DNA from: Fusibacillus kribbianus
GTDB lineage: Bacteria > Bacillota > Clostridia > Lachnospirales > Lachnospiraceae
Direction of reading: 5' to 3'
DNA: 64,000 nucleotides
NCBI RefSeq assembly: GCF_030053595.1
Contig: NZ_JASGBQ010000009.1
Span: 1-64,000, forward strand
The notes under the pieces are model-generated. The model was given only the letters and a program-made list of their open reading frames with translations. It was not told where the DNA came from and did not search any database. A program made the position numbers and the translations under genes. Numbering within the stretch: the stretch's first letter is position 1; each line of letters starts with the position of its first letter. Shown here in pieces: positions 33,810-43,276 of this stretch.

Positions 33810-35969
33810 TTACTGCATCTTCTTTCCTGCTCCCGGAGCCCGCATACCTCCGGAGCCGCCCATTCCTCCGGCTGACGCTGCTCCCGTATCATCGACAACC
33901 GTGACCGTGTCCGTCACGTCAATATCGCAGAGCTTCTCCCGACCGCTGTACAGAGAATACATCTTTCCAGTCTCAATGCCTGCTGCAGAAAAACTGATGC
34001 TCTGATACTCCTTATCAGGTGCCCAGGAAATCACCACATTGCCGTCAGCATCCCGCAAAGAAGCCTCGGTCCCTGCCGCCTGAGTCTGGGAATACAGAAC
34101 GGTCACGCTGTTCTGAGCCGATGAGGAATCCGGAGTCTGAAGCATTCCCTGGTTTCCCGCCAGTACAAGCGTTCCTCCGTCCACCCTGCAGCCGGTTCCA
34201 TAATCAAGGCTGCCGTTCCCGCTGTCTGTCGGCCCGCTCACATAAACCTCACCGCCGGTCATCTCAATGTCTCCGTTGGAATCCAGACCGTCGCCCCGTG
34301 CATTGACGTGGAGCGTTCCGCCGGTTATCACAAGCCTGCATGCTGACATGGTTTCTCCGGCTGCATTGACGCCGTCATCGCTGGCCGTCACTGCTGCCTC
34401 GCCGCCGGAAAGCTCTACCACCTGGCCCTCCAGCCCCTCGTAGCTCTCTTCAATAACAAGGATTCCTCCGCTGATGGAAAGTGTTCCGTCCGCATGAATT
34501 CCGTCATCTCCCGTTTTTATGGTAAAGCTTCCGCCGCTGACGGAAATATCTCCGTTGGAATGGAAGCCGTCATCGGCACTGTCAATGGTTCCTGTACCGC
34601 CCTTCACCTCCAGAAGCAGGCCTGCCTTCATGGCCTTCTTGCTGTCACTTGCGTCCGTATCGGCCTCCACTTCATTTTCCTCTGTTTCCACCGCATCGGT
34701 GTCCGAAGAAATCTCCAATGCAGCCGGCTCCAAATCATCATCTGAAACTTCCGGCATTTCTCCATTTTCCGGCTTCATCAGTATTTCTCCGTTCTCCGGC
34801 ATCTCAGGTACCTCTGCGCCATCCGGCATCGAGGGCACTTCTGCGCCATCCGGCATCGAAGGCATCTCTCCGCCCATCTGACCTCTTCCGCCGAAGTATC
34901 CTTTTCCTCCAAAGCCGTTCGGATCTCTGGCTCCGCTCTTTTCGCCGAAGCCTCCCGCATCTGTATGGGCTGCAGCATTCTCACTTCCTCCTCCGGCCGT
35001 GATCCGGAAAGTCCCGCTTTCTGCCGTCAATACGGTTTCTGCCTGAATGCCGTCTCCCTCCGCCTGAATATCGAAGTCACTCTCCTCCAGATAAATCCAG
35101 CCGCTGTCATTGTCCGTATCGTTGCTGGACTTGATTCCGTCTGAAGCAGCCGTTACCGTACAGCTGCTTCCCAGGATGATCACTGCGTCCTTGCCGCGTA
35201 TGCCGTCATTGGCACTGTTCACCGTGCAGGAAGCGCCTGTGATCACAAGCATATCCTTCGCATTGATCCCGTGATTGAACGAAGCATTGACGGTCAGGCT
35301 TCCGGTCCCGTTGATCACCAGATCATTTTTGCAGAACAGCGCCGCATTGGGCTCTTCCTTTTCCGCATCATCATAGGTGTAGGCGCTTCCGTCAGTCAGA
35401 ATATTTTCACTGCCCTCTGCCAGCGTCACCGTCAGCTTTCCGGCCAGACGTCCGTTTAAGGGTGCACTGTCACTGCAGGTAATCGTTACCCCGTTCAGTA
35501 TCAGGCGGACCTCCGTATCCTTGTCGGTATCCACCACCAGTGTGCCGTCATCCAGACTTCCCTCCACCAGGTACGTTCCCCCCTGGGTAATGGTCACCGT
35601 AGTTTCGTCCACCTGGACGCCCTGACCGTTGACGGAGGCACTGTTTCCGGAAAGGGTGATGCTGGCCGTAAAGGTTTCCTCCGACCAGTCCTTTCCTGCC
35701 TCAAGCTCCACCCGTGCAGCCTCCACCGCTTCGGCGATCACTCCCTGATCGACGGCCTGAGCACTGCCGGCCGTGGTTACGACTCCGGTTCCTCCGCTGC
35801 TTTCGGAGGCTGTGCTGTCCGTTCCCGCTGAACTGCTGCCGCTTCCGGCTTCGGCTGAGCTTCCTCCCGCCGTCGGGCCGCTTCCTGCGCTGCCGCAGCC
35901 GACTGCGCCTGCAAGCATCAGAAGTATCATCAAATAAGCGGCAAAAACCGCTCCTTTTTTCCTTATCAT
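33810..35969 (-). CDS. Cthe_2159-type carbohydrate-binding (DUF4353) beta-helix lipoprotein
   Basis: This 719-residue secreted lipoprotein has a signal ending AGAVGCGS, a Ser/Gly-rich linker, then a parallel beta-helix made of repeating SADDGIxx/NSANDGIRGKDAV-type coils typical of PF14262. The helix is interrupted (about 325-430) by a Gly-rich then Met/Pro/Glu-rich insert with repeats of MPDGAEVPS. It ends in a Gly/Met-rich tail. The founding member binds acidic polysaccharide, so surface glycan binding is plausible. An extended -10 (TGTTATAAT) lies in the leader near 36018, and AAAGGAG precedes the ATG. Confidence 0.85.
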   Translation of the reverse strand: MIRKKGAVFAAYLMILLMLAGAVGCGSAGSGPTAGGSSAEAGSGSSSAGTDSTASESSGGTGVVTTAGSAQAVDQGVIAEAVEAARVELEAGKDWSEETFTASITLSGNSASVNGQGVQVDETTVTITQGGTYLVEGSLDDGTLVVDTDKDTEVRLILNGVTITCSDSAPLNGRLAGKLTVTLAEGSENILTDGSAYTYDDAEKEEPNAALFCKNDLVINGTGSLTVNASFNHGINAKDMLVITGASCTVNSANDGIRGKDAVIILGSSCTVTAASDGIKSSNDTDNDSGWIYLEESDFDIQAEGDGIQAETVLTAESGTFRITAGGGSENAAAHTDAGGFGEKSGARDPNGFGGKGYFGGRGQMGGEMPSMPDGAEVPSMPDGAEVPEMPENGEILMKPENGEMPEVSDDDLEPAALEISSDTDAVETEENEVEADTDASDSKKAMKAGLLLEVKGGTGTIDSADDGFHSNGDISVSGGSFTIKTGDDGIHADGTLSISGGILVIEESYEGLEGQVVELSGGEAAVTASDDGVNAAGETMSACRLVITGGTLHVNARGDGLDSNGDIEMTGGEVYVSGPTDSGNGSLDYGTGCRVDGGTLVLAGNQGMLQTPDSSSAQNSVTVLYSQTQAAGTEASLRDADGNVVISWAPDKEYQSISFSAAGIETGKMYSLYSGREKLCDIDVTDTVTVVDDTGAASAGGMGGSGGMRAPGAGKKMQ

Positions 35970-36163
35970 AAACTCTCCTTTCCGCAGATATCTGCAGCTT
36001 TCTGATTCTGCTGAGAATTATAACAGGAAAACCTTAAATTTCCCTGAAACAGATGCGCAGCCGGCGAAAATATGCTATGATGAAGGCAGCATCGTTGAAC
36101 AGAGGCAGCACGGTCACCTGGTTCACCGACGATAATATCCGTCTGAAAAGAAAGGAGATTCCC

Positions 36164-36574
36164 ATGGAAAAACAGACCAACGAACTTTGGAAAGATCGCA
36201 AGCATTTTTTATGGTTTCCCTTCAGCTTTACCAAATACCGCATTGCAAATAACCGGCTGTACTGTCAGCACGGATTTTTCCGTCAGCAGGAGCATGAATG
36301 TCTTCTGTACCGTATTCTGGACATTTCTCTGACCCGCTCCTTCGGGAACCGGATCTGCGGCACCGGAACCATTACCCTGAGGACCACCGATTCTTCCGAC
36401 CCTCTGCTGCTCTTAAAAAACATCAAGAACAGCCGGGCTGTCAAGGAAATGCTCAGCGATCTCATTGAAGAGGCCCGCACCCAGAAGGGCATTACCGGCC
36501 GTGAGATTCTCGCCAACAACTATGTGGCTGACACAGACGGCGACGGTGATGTGGATATTGATGATTATTTATGA
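36164..36574 (+). CDS. Bacterial PH-domain protein with a C-terminal EF-hand-like loop
   Basis: The 136-residue protein starts at the ATG at 36164 behind AAAGGAGA. Residues 8-105 match the bPH2 fold (FSFTKYRIANNRLYC, LLYRILDISLTRSFGNRI, GTGTITL). The last 15 residues are ADTDGDGDVDIDDYL, which places acidic residues at positions 1, 3, 5, 7, 9 and 12 of an EF-hand/dockerin loop (D123-D134). No signal peptide is seen, so it is probably cytoplasmic. Calcium binding is inference. Divergent from the beta-helix lipoprotein. Confidence 0.8.
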   Translation: MEKQTNELWKDRKHFLWFPFSFTKYRIANNRLYCQHGFFRQQEHECLLYRILDISLTRSFGNRICGTGTITLRTTDSSDPLLLLKNIKNSRAVKEMLSDLIEEARTQKGITGREILANNYVADTDGDGDVDIDDYL

Positions 36575-36593
36575 GGGTATACTAATACAACTG

Positions 36594-36641
36594 AATCCGC
36601 CGCCGGGATCCTCTCCGAAAAAAGGTTCCCGACGGCGGATT
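36594..36641. terminator. Bidirectional terminator between convergent genes
   Basis: AATCCGCCG-C-CGGGA pairs with TCCCG-A-CGGCGGATT around an A-rich loop between the PH-domain gene and the M28 peptidase gene, which converge here. T-tracts flank it on both sides, though they are short. Confidence 0.75.
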
Positions 36642-36674
36642 TATGTTTCTGTCACATAAGTTTCTTTCCTGCAC

Positions 36675-38624
36675 TTATGCCAGGCAGTCCTCCATGAGCA
36701 CAGTCATCTCTTCCAGCAATGCAGCCTCACGCTCCTGCTTTGCAAGAAGCTCTTCTCTCTGCTTTTCCAGTTCCTCCGAAAGCTTTGCGACGACACATTC
36801 CGGAACAGGAGTGCCCTCCGCCCGTGCCTTCAGAAGCACCCGGCAGGTATCGTAAAGATCTGTGATGGTATTTACCTTGCCCACAGCCCAGGTATCCACC
36901 ATGCTGTCGCCGATGACCTGATCCACGAAGAAATCATAGGTCTCGCGGTCGAAGTTATAGGCGTACCAGCAAAGGTCCACGCCTCTCAGATCCTCGTCGA
37001 TGGCCTTATCAAGATCTCCTGCCTCAAGGTCGGCAAGCACTGCCTCCAGAAGCTTCACATTGTTTCTGTTGCGGGCATGGATGAAATCATAATTCTCATA
37101 CCAGTCAAGGCCAAACAGATCGTTTACCACCTTGGCGCACACTCTGGAAAGCTTCGTGTTGAAGGTCCTGGTGTCTTCGCCCAGTCCCTTTAAGGAAGCA
37201 GCCTTCTCGTTGACCTTAACGGCAGCCGCACGGGCCTTTGCGACAGCAGCCTCCAGCTTCTCCGTATCCTTCATATATTCATGCTCAATGGATTCGGTCA
37301 GCTTATCGAGAAGCGCCGTAAAATCAACAGGTCTTGTATCCAGCTTATCAAACTCCTGAAGCAGGGAGCCGTAAAGTACATGGGAGGAGAAGAAGGCCTC
37401 GTCACTGTAATCGTTGGCCTCTCTTGTATCGGCAGTGGAATGATAGGAATCCCAGAAATAAACGCCTTCATATCCGGTCTCAACGGTGGGAATTCCCAGC
37501 ATTGCATACATATAGCTCTCTGTCCAGGTCCATAAGGGGCTCATGGTGCCGAAGGGATAAATGCTTCCCTCGATCTGTTCGCCGATCTTCTGAACGCCGT
37601 CCACCATCTCATAAGAGGTGCGGACCACTGCCTTCGTGGCGGTGCCGCTGATCAGATTTCCATCCATATTGAGAAGCAGGAAGCCGTTTCTCGCCCATTC
37701 GGGATGCTTTCTGATCTCCATGGTGGCGCCTCTCGCCCAGTCATAACGGCTGCCCTCGATGCCCCATTCCTCAGCGCCGTGCATCACGACTCTTATGGTA
37801 CGTCTGGGCTTGTAGCCGCTGGCCAGGAACGCCCTGCAGATGCCGAGGATACAGCCGATGCCGGAAGGGTTGTCGGAGAAGGCGGTAAAATACCCATCGT
37901 AATGGCCGATGAAATAGATCACCTCATCCACCTCTCCGGGAATCTCGCCGACTACATTGTGGGTGATACCATTATTGGTGACCCGCACGTCCGCGTTGAG
38001 CACCGCTTCGATCTCACCGCCGGCGGCCTCCAGCTCCGCTTTCAGACGTTTTGCCTCCCGGACCGACATGGAGAAGGTTGGAAGATCCGCCAGAGTGGAA
38101 ACGTCCTGGACCCCCAGCGTATCCTCCGTATAGGTGGCGTAGCCTCCTACCTGTACCACAATGATACCGGCAGCCTTCTTCGTCCGAGCCTGGCCGACAG
38201 CCCAGTAAATGAACCAGTCCTCCATCATGTCGATGTCCACCAGCACAAATTTGCCGGCCACATCAACGCCTTCATAATCCACATCACGGCCCTTGCCCAC
38301 GTAAACAATCTTAATGTGCTGATCCTCTGCAAGGCAGTTGGCCTGGAAGGCGGACAGAACCACCCGCTTTTTCAGACCGCTTCCCATGGTGTAAGTAAGG
38401 TCCGCATGCTTGAACTCGAAATTATCAACAGTAACCACGTCCTTGTGGACATTCTTCAGACCGATCCGTTTCATTTCCTGATACAGGTAATCAGCCGCCG
38501 CAAATTCCGCTGCGGAACCGGAGGTCCTGTAGCCCAGTTCCGGATTGCTCTGGAACGAGATCAGCTTTTCCATAACACCGAGTGCATAGTTCACATCTAT
38601 ATATTTTGTAAATTCAGCCGCCAT
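36675..38624 (-). CDS. M28 family metallopeptidase
   Basis: This 649-residue protein has no signal peptide. It shows the co-catalytic zinc ligands of M28 peptidases: His in YFIGHYDGYF, Asp in SDNPSGIG, Glu-Glu in HGAEEWG, Asp in LLLNMDGN and His in YHSTADT. A PA-like insert (about 95-180) and a long helical C-terminal region (about 440-649) surround this core. It is last in an operon with an amidohydrolase and an NhaC antiporter, which points to intracellular breakdown of a peptide or acyl-amino acid. Confidence 0.9.
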   Translation of the reverse strand: MAAEFTKYIDVNYALGVMEKLISFQSNPELGYRTSGSAAEFAAADYLYQEMKRIGLKNVHKDVVTVDNFEFKHADLTYTMGSGLKKRVVLSAFQANCLAEDQHIKIVYVGKGRDVDYEGVDVAGKFVLVDIDMMEDWFIYWAVGQARTKKAAGIIVVQVGGYATYTEDTLGVQDVSTLADLPTFSMSVREAKRLKAELEAAGGEIEAVLNADVRVTNNGITHNVVGEIPGEVDEVIYFIGHYDGYFTAFSDNPSGIGCILGICRAFLASGYKPRRTIRVVMHGAEEWGIEGSRYDWARGATMEIRKHPEWARNGFLLLNMDGNLISGTATKAVVRTSYEMVDGVQKIGEQIEGSIYPFGTMSPLWTWTESYMYAMLGIPTVETGYEGVYFWDSYHSTADTREANDYSDEAFFSSHVLYGSLLQEFDKLDTRPVDFTALLDKLTESIEHEYMKDTEKLEAAVAKARAAAVKVNEKAASLKGLGEDTRTFNTKLSRVCAKVVNDLFGLDWYENYDFIHARNRNNVKLLEAVLADLEAGDLDKAIDEDLRGVDLCWYAYNFDRETYDFFVDQVIGDSMVDTWAVGKVNTITDLYDTCRVLLKARAEGTPVPECVVAKLSEELEKQREELLAKQEREAALLEEMTVLMEDCLA

Positions 38625-38639
38625 TTTAACCCTCCAATC

Positions 38640-40250
38640 TTATTCACACTGATAAATCACAGCTCCGTCAAACACGGTGAGAAGCACCTTCGTCTCAGGG
38701 ATCGCCTCCGCCTCCGTGTCAAAAAGATTTCTGTCGAGAACAATGACATCCGCCAGCTTTCCCGGCTCCAGCGTTCCCAGCTCGCCGTCCCTTCCGGACG
38801 CATACTGTCCCGCCCAGGTGTAGGCGCGAAGAGCCTCTGCCATGGTAACGGCCTGCTCCGGATTGACCCCGGTGGGCTTTCCGTCATAGCCGTTTCTTGT
38901 GATGGCATAATAAATGCTCTCAAAAGGATTATACTCCACCACGGGAAAATCCGTGCCGAAGGCCAGGATCCCGCCCGCATCCAGGATCGAGCGGTGGGGC
39001 CATTCCCATCTGCACCGCTCCGGTCCCACTCTGCTGATCTTCTCATTGGCGTCAAGGGGAAGATGCCTGGGCTGCATGGAAGCGACCACATGGAGCTCCT
39101 TAAAACGTGGAATGTCATCGGGATGGATGCTCTCGATGTGCTCAATGGTATTTCTTACATTGGTATTGTCATTGACCTTATTGGAGGCCTCAAACAGATC
39201 CAGCGCCATCCGCACTGCCGCGTCACCGATGCAGTGAAGTCTTGCGCCGAGGCCTTTTCTGTTGGCCGCAATAATGCATTTCTCAAAGTATTCTCTGGGC
39301 GCCGTAGGCGCCCCCGCAGTCTCCGGCCTGTCGGAATAGGGCTCCAGCAGATATCCGGTGAAGGTAGAGGTGACACCGTCCACCACGCCCTTCACTCCCG
39401 TCACCTGCAGAGTCGGGGAATGGTACTGCGCCTTCTGCCGGAGGATCTCCGTCTGCTCCTCATCCGGCTCCATGGCCGGATTCAGGTTGATCCGCACCGT
39501 CAGTCTTCCCGCCTGATCCATCCATTCCAGGGCATCATAATTCGTCCCCTCCAGAATTCCGGAGCAGTCACAGAAGGTGGTGATCCCCAGCCGGTTTAAC
39601 CCTCGCATCAGGTCCGTTTCCACTTCCTCATCAATATCCGGTCCCGGCATCAGTACCTTTCCGGCCGCATAGGCAAACCAGGCCTTTTCCCGCAGAACAC
39701 CGCTGGGCTCTCCGTTGGGCAGAAGCACCACATTGGGCCCCAGCTCCGGGTCATCCTTGTCGGCCCCGCATTCCTTCAGAGCTGCGCTGTTTAACCAGCC
39801 TGTATGGGCATCGGCCGCTGCCAGATAGACGGGCCGGTCGGGAACTGCCGCATCCAGGGATGCCTTTGTGGGAAGAGGTGCGTCATTCCAGTTGGCAGGA
39901 AACCAGCCCTGCCCCAGGATCTGCCGGTGGTCCGGATGGGCATCGGCAAATTCCTTCACCATGGCCACGCATTCCTCCTCCGATCCGGATTCCAGGATCT
40001 TATCGAGGAAATAGTCGCTGGCGTAAAGAGCCCCCCACGGAAAATGGCCGTGGGCCTCGCAGATCCCTGGCATGATCAGATTGTCTCCATAGGAAAACAG
40101 CTCCGTCTCACTGCCCATGTAAGCCTCAAGAGACTCTCTGCTTCCCACAGCCAGAATCTTATTATCTTTGATGGCAACGCCGCCGGGGAAGGGCGCTTCG
40201 CCCTCCCCGGTAAAAACTGCATTGCTCAGTAAAATCTTATCCGCCTTCAT
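38640..40250 (-). CDS. YtcJ-like amidohydrolase
   Basis: The 536-residue protein (ATG at 40250, with AAGGTGG five bases ahead) belongs to the amidohydrolase superfamily, YtcJ subgroup: HGH metal motif in ICEAHGHFPWG, later His in RLHCIGDAA and TIEHIESIHPDD, and the catalytic Asp in FGTDFPVVEYNP. The N- and C-terminal segments form the typical composite beta-sandwich (LGTLEPGKLADVIVLD). Substrates of this group are usually N-acyl or formamide compounds. It lies between the NhaC and M28 genes, suggesting one catabolic pathway. Confidence 0.9.
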   Translation of the reverse strand: MKADKILLSNAVFTGEGEAPFPGGVAIKDNKILAVGSRESLEAYMGSETELFSYGDNLIMPGICEAHGHFPWGALYASDYFLDKILESGSEEECVAMVKEFADAHPDHRQILGQGWFPANWNDAPLPTKASLDAAVPDRPVYLAAADAHTGWLNSAALKECGADKDDPELGPNVVLLPNGEPSGVLREKAWFAYAAGKVLMPGPDIDEEVETDLMRGLNRLGITTFCDCSGILEGTNYDALEWMDQAGRLTVRINLNPAMEPDEEQTEILRQKAQYHSPTLQVTGVKGVVDGVTSTFTGYLLEPYSDRPETAGAPTAPREYFEKCIIAANRKGLGARLHCIGDAAVRMALDLFEASNKVNDNTNVRNTIEHIESIHPDDIPRFKELHVVASMQPRHLPLDANEKISRVGPERCRWEWPHRSILDAGGILAFGTDFPVVEYNPFESIYYAITRNGYDGKPTGVNPEQAVTMAEALRAYTWAGQYASGRDGELGTLEPGKLADVIVLDRNLFDTEAEAIPETKVLLTVFDGAVIYQCE

Positions 40251-40260
40251 AACGGCCACC

Positions 40261-41637
40261 TTAAATGCCCAGGAAGCCGCACACCAGGAAGCAGATCACA
40301 GAACCAACGATACTGATGAGCGCGTAGGGCAGGATCGCCTTCATCAGATAGAAGGGCTTAACCTCCGTAGCCGCAGAGGTGAGCAGCATGGCGTCGCTGG
40401 CCACATACCAGGAGCTGCTGCAGGCCGATGCGGAAACGAGGGCTGCACATACAAGGATCGGATTTACGCCGATGGCATTGGCAATGGGAAGCACGATGGG
40501 AAGGAAGATCATGGAACCATCCCAGCAGCCGCCCACGAAGAAGCTGTAGATCGCGATGAATGCGAACACGATGGCAGGGAACAGGAACGCCGCGCCGGAA
40601 AGGAGCGGGGTAAGGAAACCCACTACGAAGTCGGGCATTCCGGTTGCCGTATTGATCTCAACCAGAGTCAGGGCTACCGCAATGATCATACAGATGGAGA
40701 CCATGCTGCTGGCGCCCTCAAAGGCCGCGTCAAAAATTTCCGTGAGCTTCATTCTTGCGACCAGCATGATCACGATCATGACAGCGATCGCGCCCATGCA
40801 GGCAACCATAACATCCTTGGTGATAATGGTAAGGGCAATGATCACGATCATGGGAAGCAGGAACCGGAGCGGATTTGCCTTTTTGGAGGCTTCGTCGCCG
40901 TCAGCGCCGCCGTCCCTGATATCAGCATCGGTCAGACTGCATTCTGCACGGCAGACAACGCCGCTTTCCAGAGCCAGCTGATTATCCTTCTTCACTGCGC
41001 CGATCAGCGGGAATATGCCGATGGCAACCAGGAAGAGGATCAGAAGCATAATGATCGCGTAAAACAGATGGGGCATTACCTGAAGATACGCACTGAGTCC
41101 GCTTCCGTTGACGGTCACGCCGTTGTCAGCGAAGAAGCCGCTGTAGAACACGCCCCAGGTGGAGATCGGGATCATGACGCAGACCGTTGCCGCCGAACCG
41201 TTTACAAGGAGGCCCAGCAGAGTACGGGGGATCTTGTGCTGATCACAGATCCGTCTCATGGCCGTGCCGAGGGCCATGTTGTGAAGATAATCGTCTACAA
41301 AAAGGAGCCAGCCGATGATATAAGCCAGAACAAGCGCCTTTCTTCTTGTGTTGGCATACTTGCTCACCCAGTTGGCAAACTCCAGGGCTGCGCCTGATTT
41401 GTCAATAAGGGCGATGAGAATACCGAACAGAGCCAGCAGTAAAAACAGATAGCCCAGGGTACCGGCCATGAAAGCCGCCTGTACCTTTTCGAGCCATACG
41501 GAAGCAAAATTAACGCCGCCGATCAGAACAGAACCCACCAGTGTTGCTGCGGTAATGGAGAGCAGTGTTCTTTTTGTTGTAAAGATCAAAACAAACATGA
41601 CAATTACGGGCAATAATGATATAGCACCTAAATTCAT
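40261..41637 (-). CDS. NhaC-family Na+/H+ antiporter-type transporter (copy 1)
   Basis: This 458-residue polytopic protein has about eleven hydrophobic helices and matches the NhaC/C4-dicarboxylate-like ion transporter superfamily. Conserved elements include LFVDDYLHNMALGTAMRR, PRTLLGLLVNGSAATVCVMIP and SFFVGGCWDGSMIF. It is very similar to the protein encoded from 43173. It heads the amidohydrolase-M28 operon, so it may import the substrate or exchange an amino acid-like product for sodium or protons. AAAGGAGAAGGAG precedes the ATG. Confidence 0.88.
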   Translation of the reverse strand: MNLGAISLLPVIVMFVLIFTTKRTLLSITAATLVGSVLIGGVNFASVWLEKVQAAFMAGTLGYLFLLLALFGILIALIDKSGAALEFANWVSKYANTRRKALVLAYIIGWLLFVDDYLHNMALGTAMRRICDQHKIPRTLLGLLVNGSAATVCVMIPISTWGVFYSGFFADNGVTVNGSGLSAYLQVMPHLFYAIIMLLILFLVAIGIFPLIGAVKKDNQLALESGVVCRAECSLTDADIRDGGADGDEASKKANPLRFLLPMIVIIALTIITKDVMVACMGAIAVMIVIMLVARMKLTEIFDAAFEGASSMVSICMIIAVALTLVEINTATGMPDFVVGFLTPLLSGAAFLFPAIVFAFIAIYSFFVGGCWDGSMIFLPIVLPIANAIGVNPILVCAALVSASACSSSWYVASDAMLLTSAATEVKPFYLMKAILPYALISIVGSVICFLVCGFLGI

Positions 41638-41802
41638 ACTCCTTCTCCTTTCTTTTTAACCTTCAGATCTCAAGCAACTTCTTCTGTTCTATATTTTTTA
41701 TAGAGTAATAACCCTACTTAAAACCCCCTTATCATTCCCCGCCTTCCTTCCGAACAAGGATTTCTGCACCGAAGGAACGGCTGCCGTGAAGGGCCGTAAT
41801 TG

Positions 41803-43173
41803 CTAGCACATTACAAAGCCCGTGATCAAAAATGCAACGATAGTAAGCGCGTAGCTGATCAGCGCATAGGGAAACGTCCCCATCATCTGATAGTACGGCT
41901 TTATATCCACAGCCCGGGAAGTGATCATAATGGCGTCGCCCGCCACATATGCGCTACTTCCTGCTGTTGCTGCGCACACAAGGGCCATACAGGGAATCAA
42001 CGGGTTCATGCCGAGGACATGGGCAATGGGAACGACGATGGGCATAAAGATCATGGAGCCGTCCCAGAAGCCGCCGGCAAAAAAGGTGTACAGGGCACAG
42101 AATGCAAATACAAGAGCCGGAAATACCGCACCGGTAAGATACGGGGACACAGCTTCCACCAGATACTCTGCCATTCCTGTGGCATTGTTGATGCCAACCA
42201 GACTGATGGCCACGGCAATGACACAGCAGATCTGGACCATGCTTCCAACGCCCTCAAACATCGCATCAAAGAGTTCGGTCAGCTTCATCTGTTTTCCGAT
42301 CAGAATGATGATGATCGTGACAAGGATGGCGCCCATACAGCCAACCATTACATCATTGGTAATAATCGTAAGGGCGATGATAACCGCCATGGGAATCAGG
42401 AATTTAAAAGGATTTTTCTTATGGGAAGCCTCCTCCTCTGCGTCATCGCAGCGGATTTCCTTCCCGTCCAGGCTGCGCTCCTCCGTACAGACGATCCCTT
42501 CCTCAAGGGCCAGCTTATTGTCCTTCCGGGTAACACCGATGAGAGGAAAAACACCAAGGATCACCAGCAGACAGATGATAAGAAGGATCCATGCATAAAA
42601 CAGGAACGGAATTCCGGCATAATAGGCATTCATTCCGGAGCCGCCGACTGTCACGCCGTGCTGCTCAAACAGGCCTCCGTAAAAGACTGCCCAGGTGGAA
42701 ACCGGGATCAGCACGCAGACCGGAGCTGCCGTACAGTTGACGAGAAAGCCAAACAGGGTACGGGGAATCCTGTGCCTGTCACAGACCCGCTTCATGGCCG
42801 TGGACACTGCCATATTGTTGAGATAATCATCCACGAAAATGATCCAGCCAAGGAAGAAGGTGAGCAGCATGGCTTTTCTTCTTGTGTTGGCATATCTGCT
42901 CAGCCAGTTGGCAAATTCAATGGCTGCACCGGATTTATCCAGCAGACGGATCAGGATTCCGAACAGGGCCAGTAAGAGGAAGAGATACCCTACAGTCCCT
43001 CCCATGAAAGCTGCCTGGATCTGCTCCAGCCATACAGAGGCAAAATTCCATCCGCCCAGCAGGATGGATCCGGCCAGGGATGCGACCGTCAGAGACAAGA
43101 GCATCCGCTTGGTGGTAAAAATCAGGACAAACAACACAACAACCGGTATCAATGACAGAATCCCATAATTCAT
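41803..43173 (-). CDS. NhaC-family Na+/H+ antiporter-type transporter (copy 2)
   Basis: The 456-residue paralogue (ATG at 43173, GGGAGG upstream) shares long near-identical stretches with copy 1, such as LIFTTKR, FASVWLE, LFLLLALFGILI and RYANTRRKA, and has the same helix pattern. It follows the aconitase-like gene after a terminator, and is separated from copy 1 by a 165-base gap without a gene. A tandem duplication with later divergence of substrate is the simplest reading. Confidence 0.87.
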   Translation of the reverse strand: MNYGILSLIPVVVLFVLIFTTKRMLLSLTVASLAGSILLGGWNFASVWLEQIQAAFMGGTVGYLFLLLALFGILIRLLDKSGAAIEFANWLSRYANTRRKAMLLTFFLGWIIFVDDYLNNMAVSTAMKRVCDRHRIPRTLFGFLVNCTAAPVCVLIPVSTWAVFYGGLFEQHGVTVGGSGMNAYYAGIPFLFYAWILLIICLLVILGVFPLIGVTRKDNKLALEEGIVCTEERSLDGKEIRCDDAEEEASHKKNPFKFLIPMAVIIALTIITNDVMVGCMGAILVTIIIILIGKQMKLTELFDAMFEGVGSMVQICCVIAVAISLVGINNATGMAEYLVEAVSPYLTGAVFPALVFAFCALYTFFAGGFWDGSMIFMPIVVPIAHVLGMNPLIPCMALVCAATAGSSAYVAGDAIMITSRAVDIKPYYQMMGTFPYALISYALTIVAFLITGFVMC

Positions 43174-43224
43174 TTCCGTTCCTCCCAGCAATTACTCCAC
43201 TCAACATATTCTATTGCCGATAAC

Positions 43225-43262
43225 GAAAAAAATTGCCAGTGAGTTTTCACCCACCGGCAATT
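43225..43262 (-). terminator. Terminator after the aconitase-like gene
   Basis: AATTGCCGGTG and CAC..GGCAATT pair around GTGAAAACT, followed by seven T on the minus strand. It lies about 15 bases after the aconitase-like stop, so the NhaC gene beyond it needs read-through or its own promoter. Confidence 0.88.
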
Positions 43263-43276
43263 CGTTAATAAGAATC

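Noticed and set aside
37704-39599. 631-codon plus-strand open frame over the M28 and amidohydrolase genes
   Set aside because: It crosses two good minus-strand genes with intact active-site motifs and shows no domain of its own.
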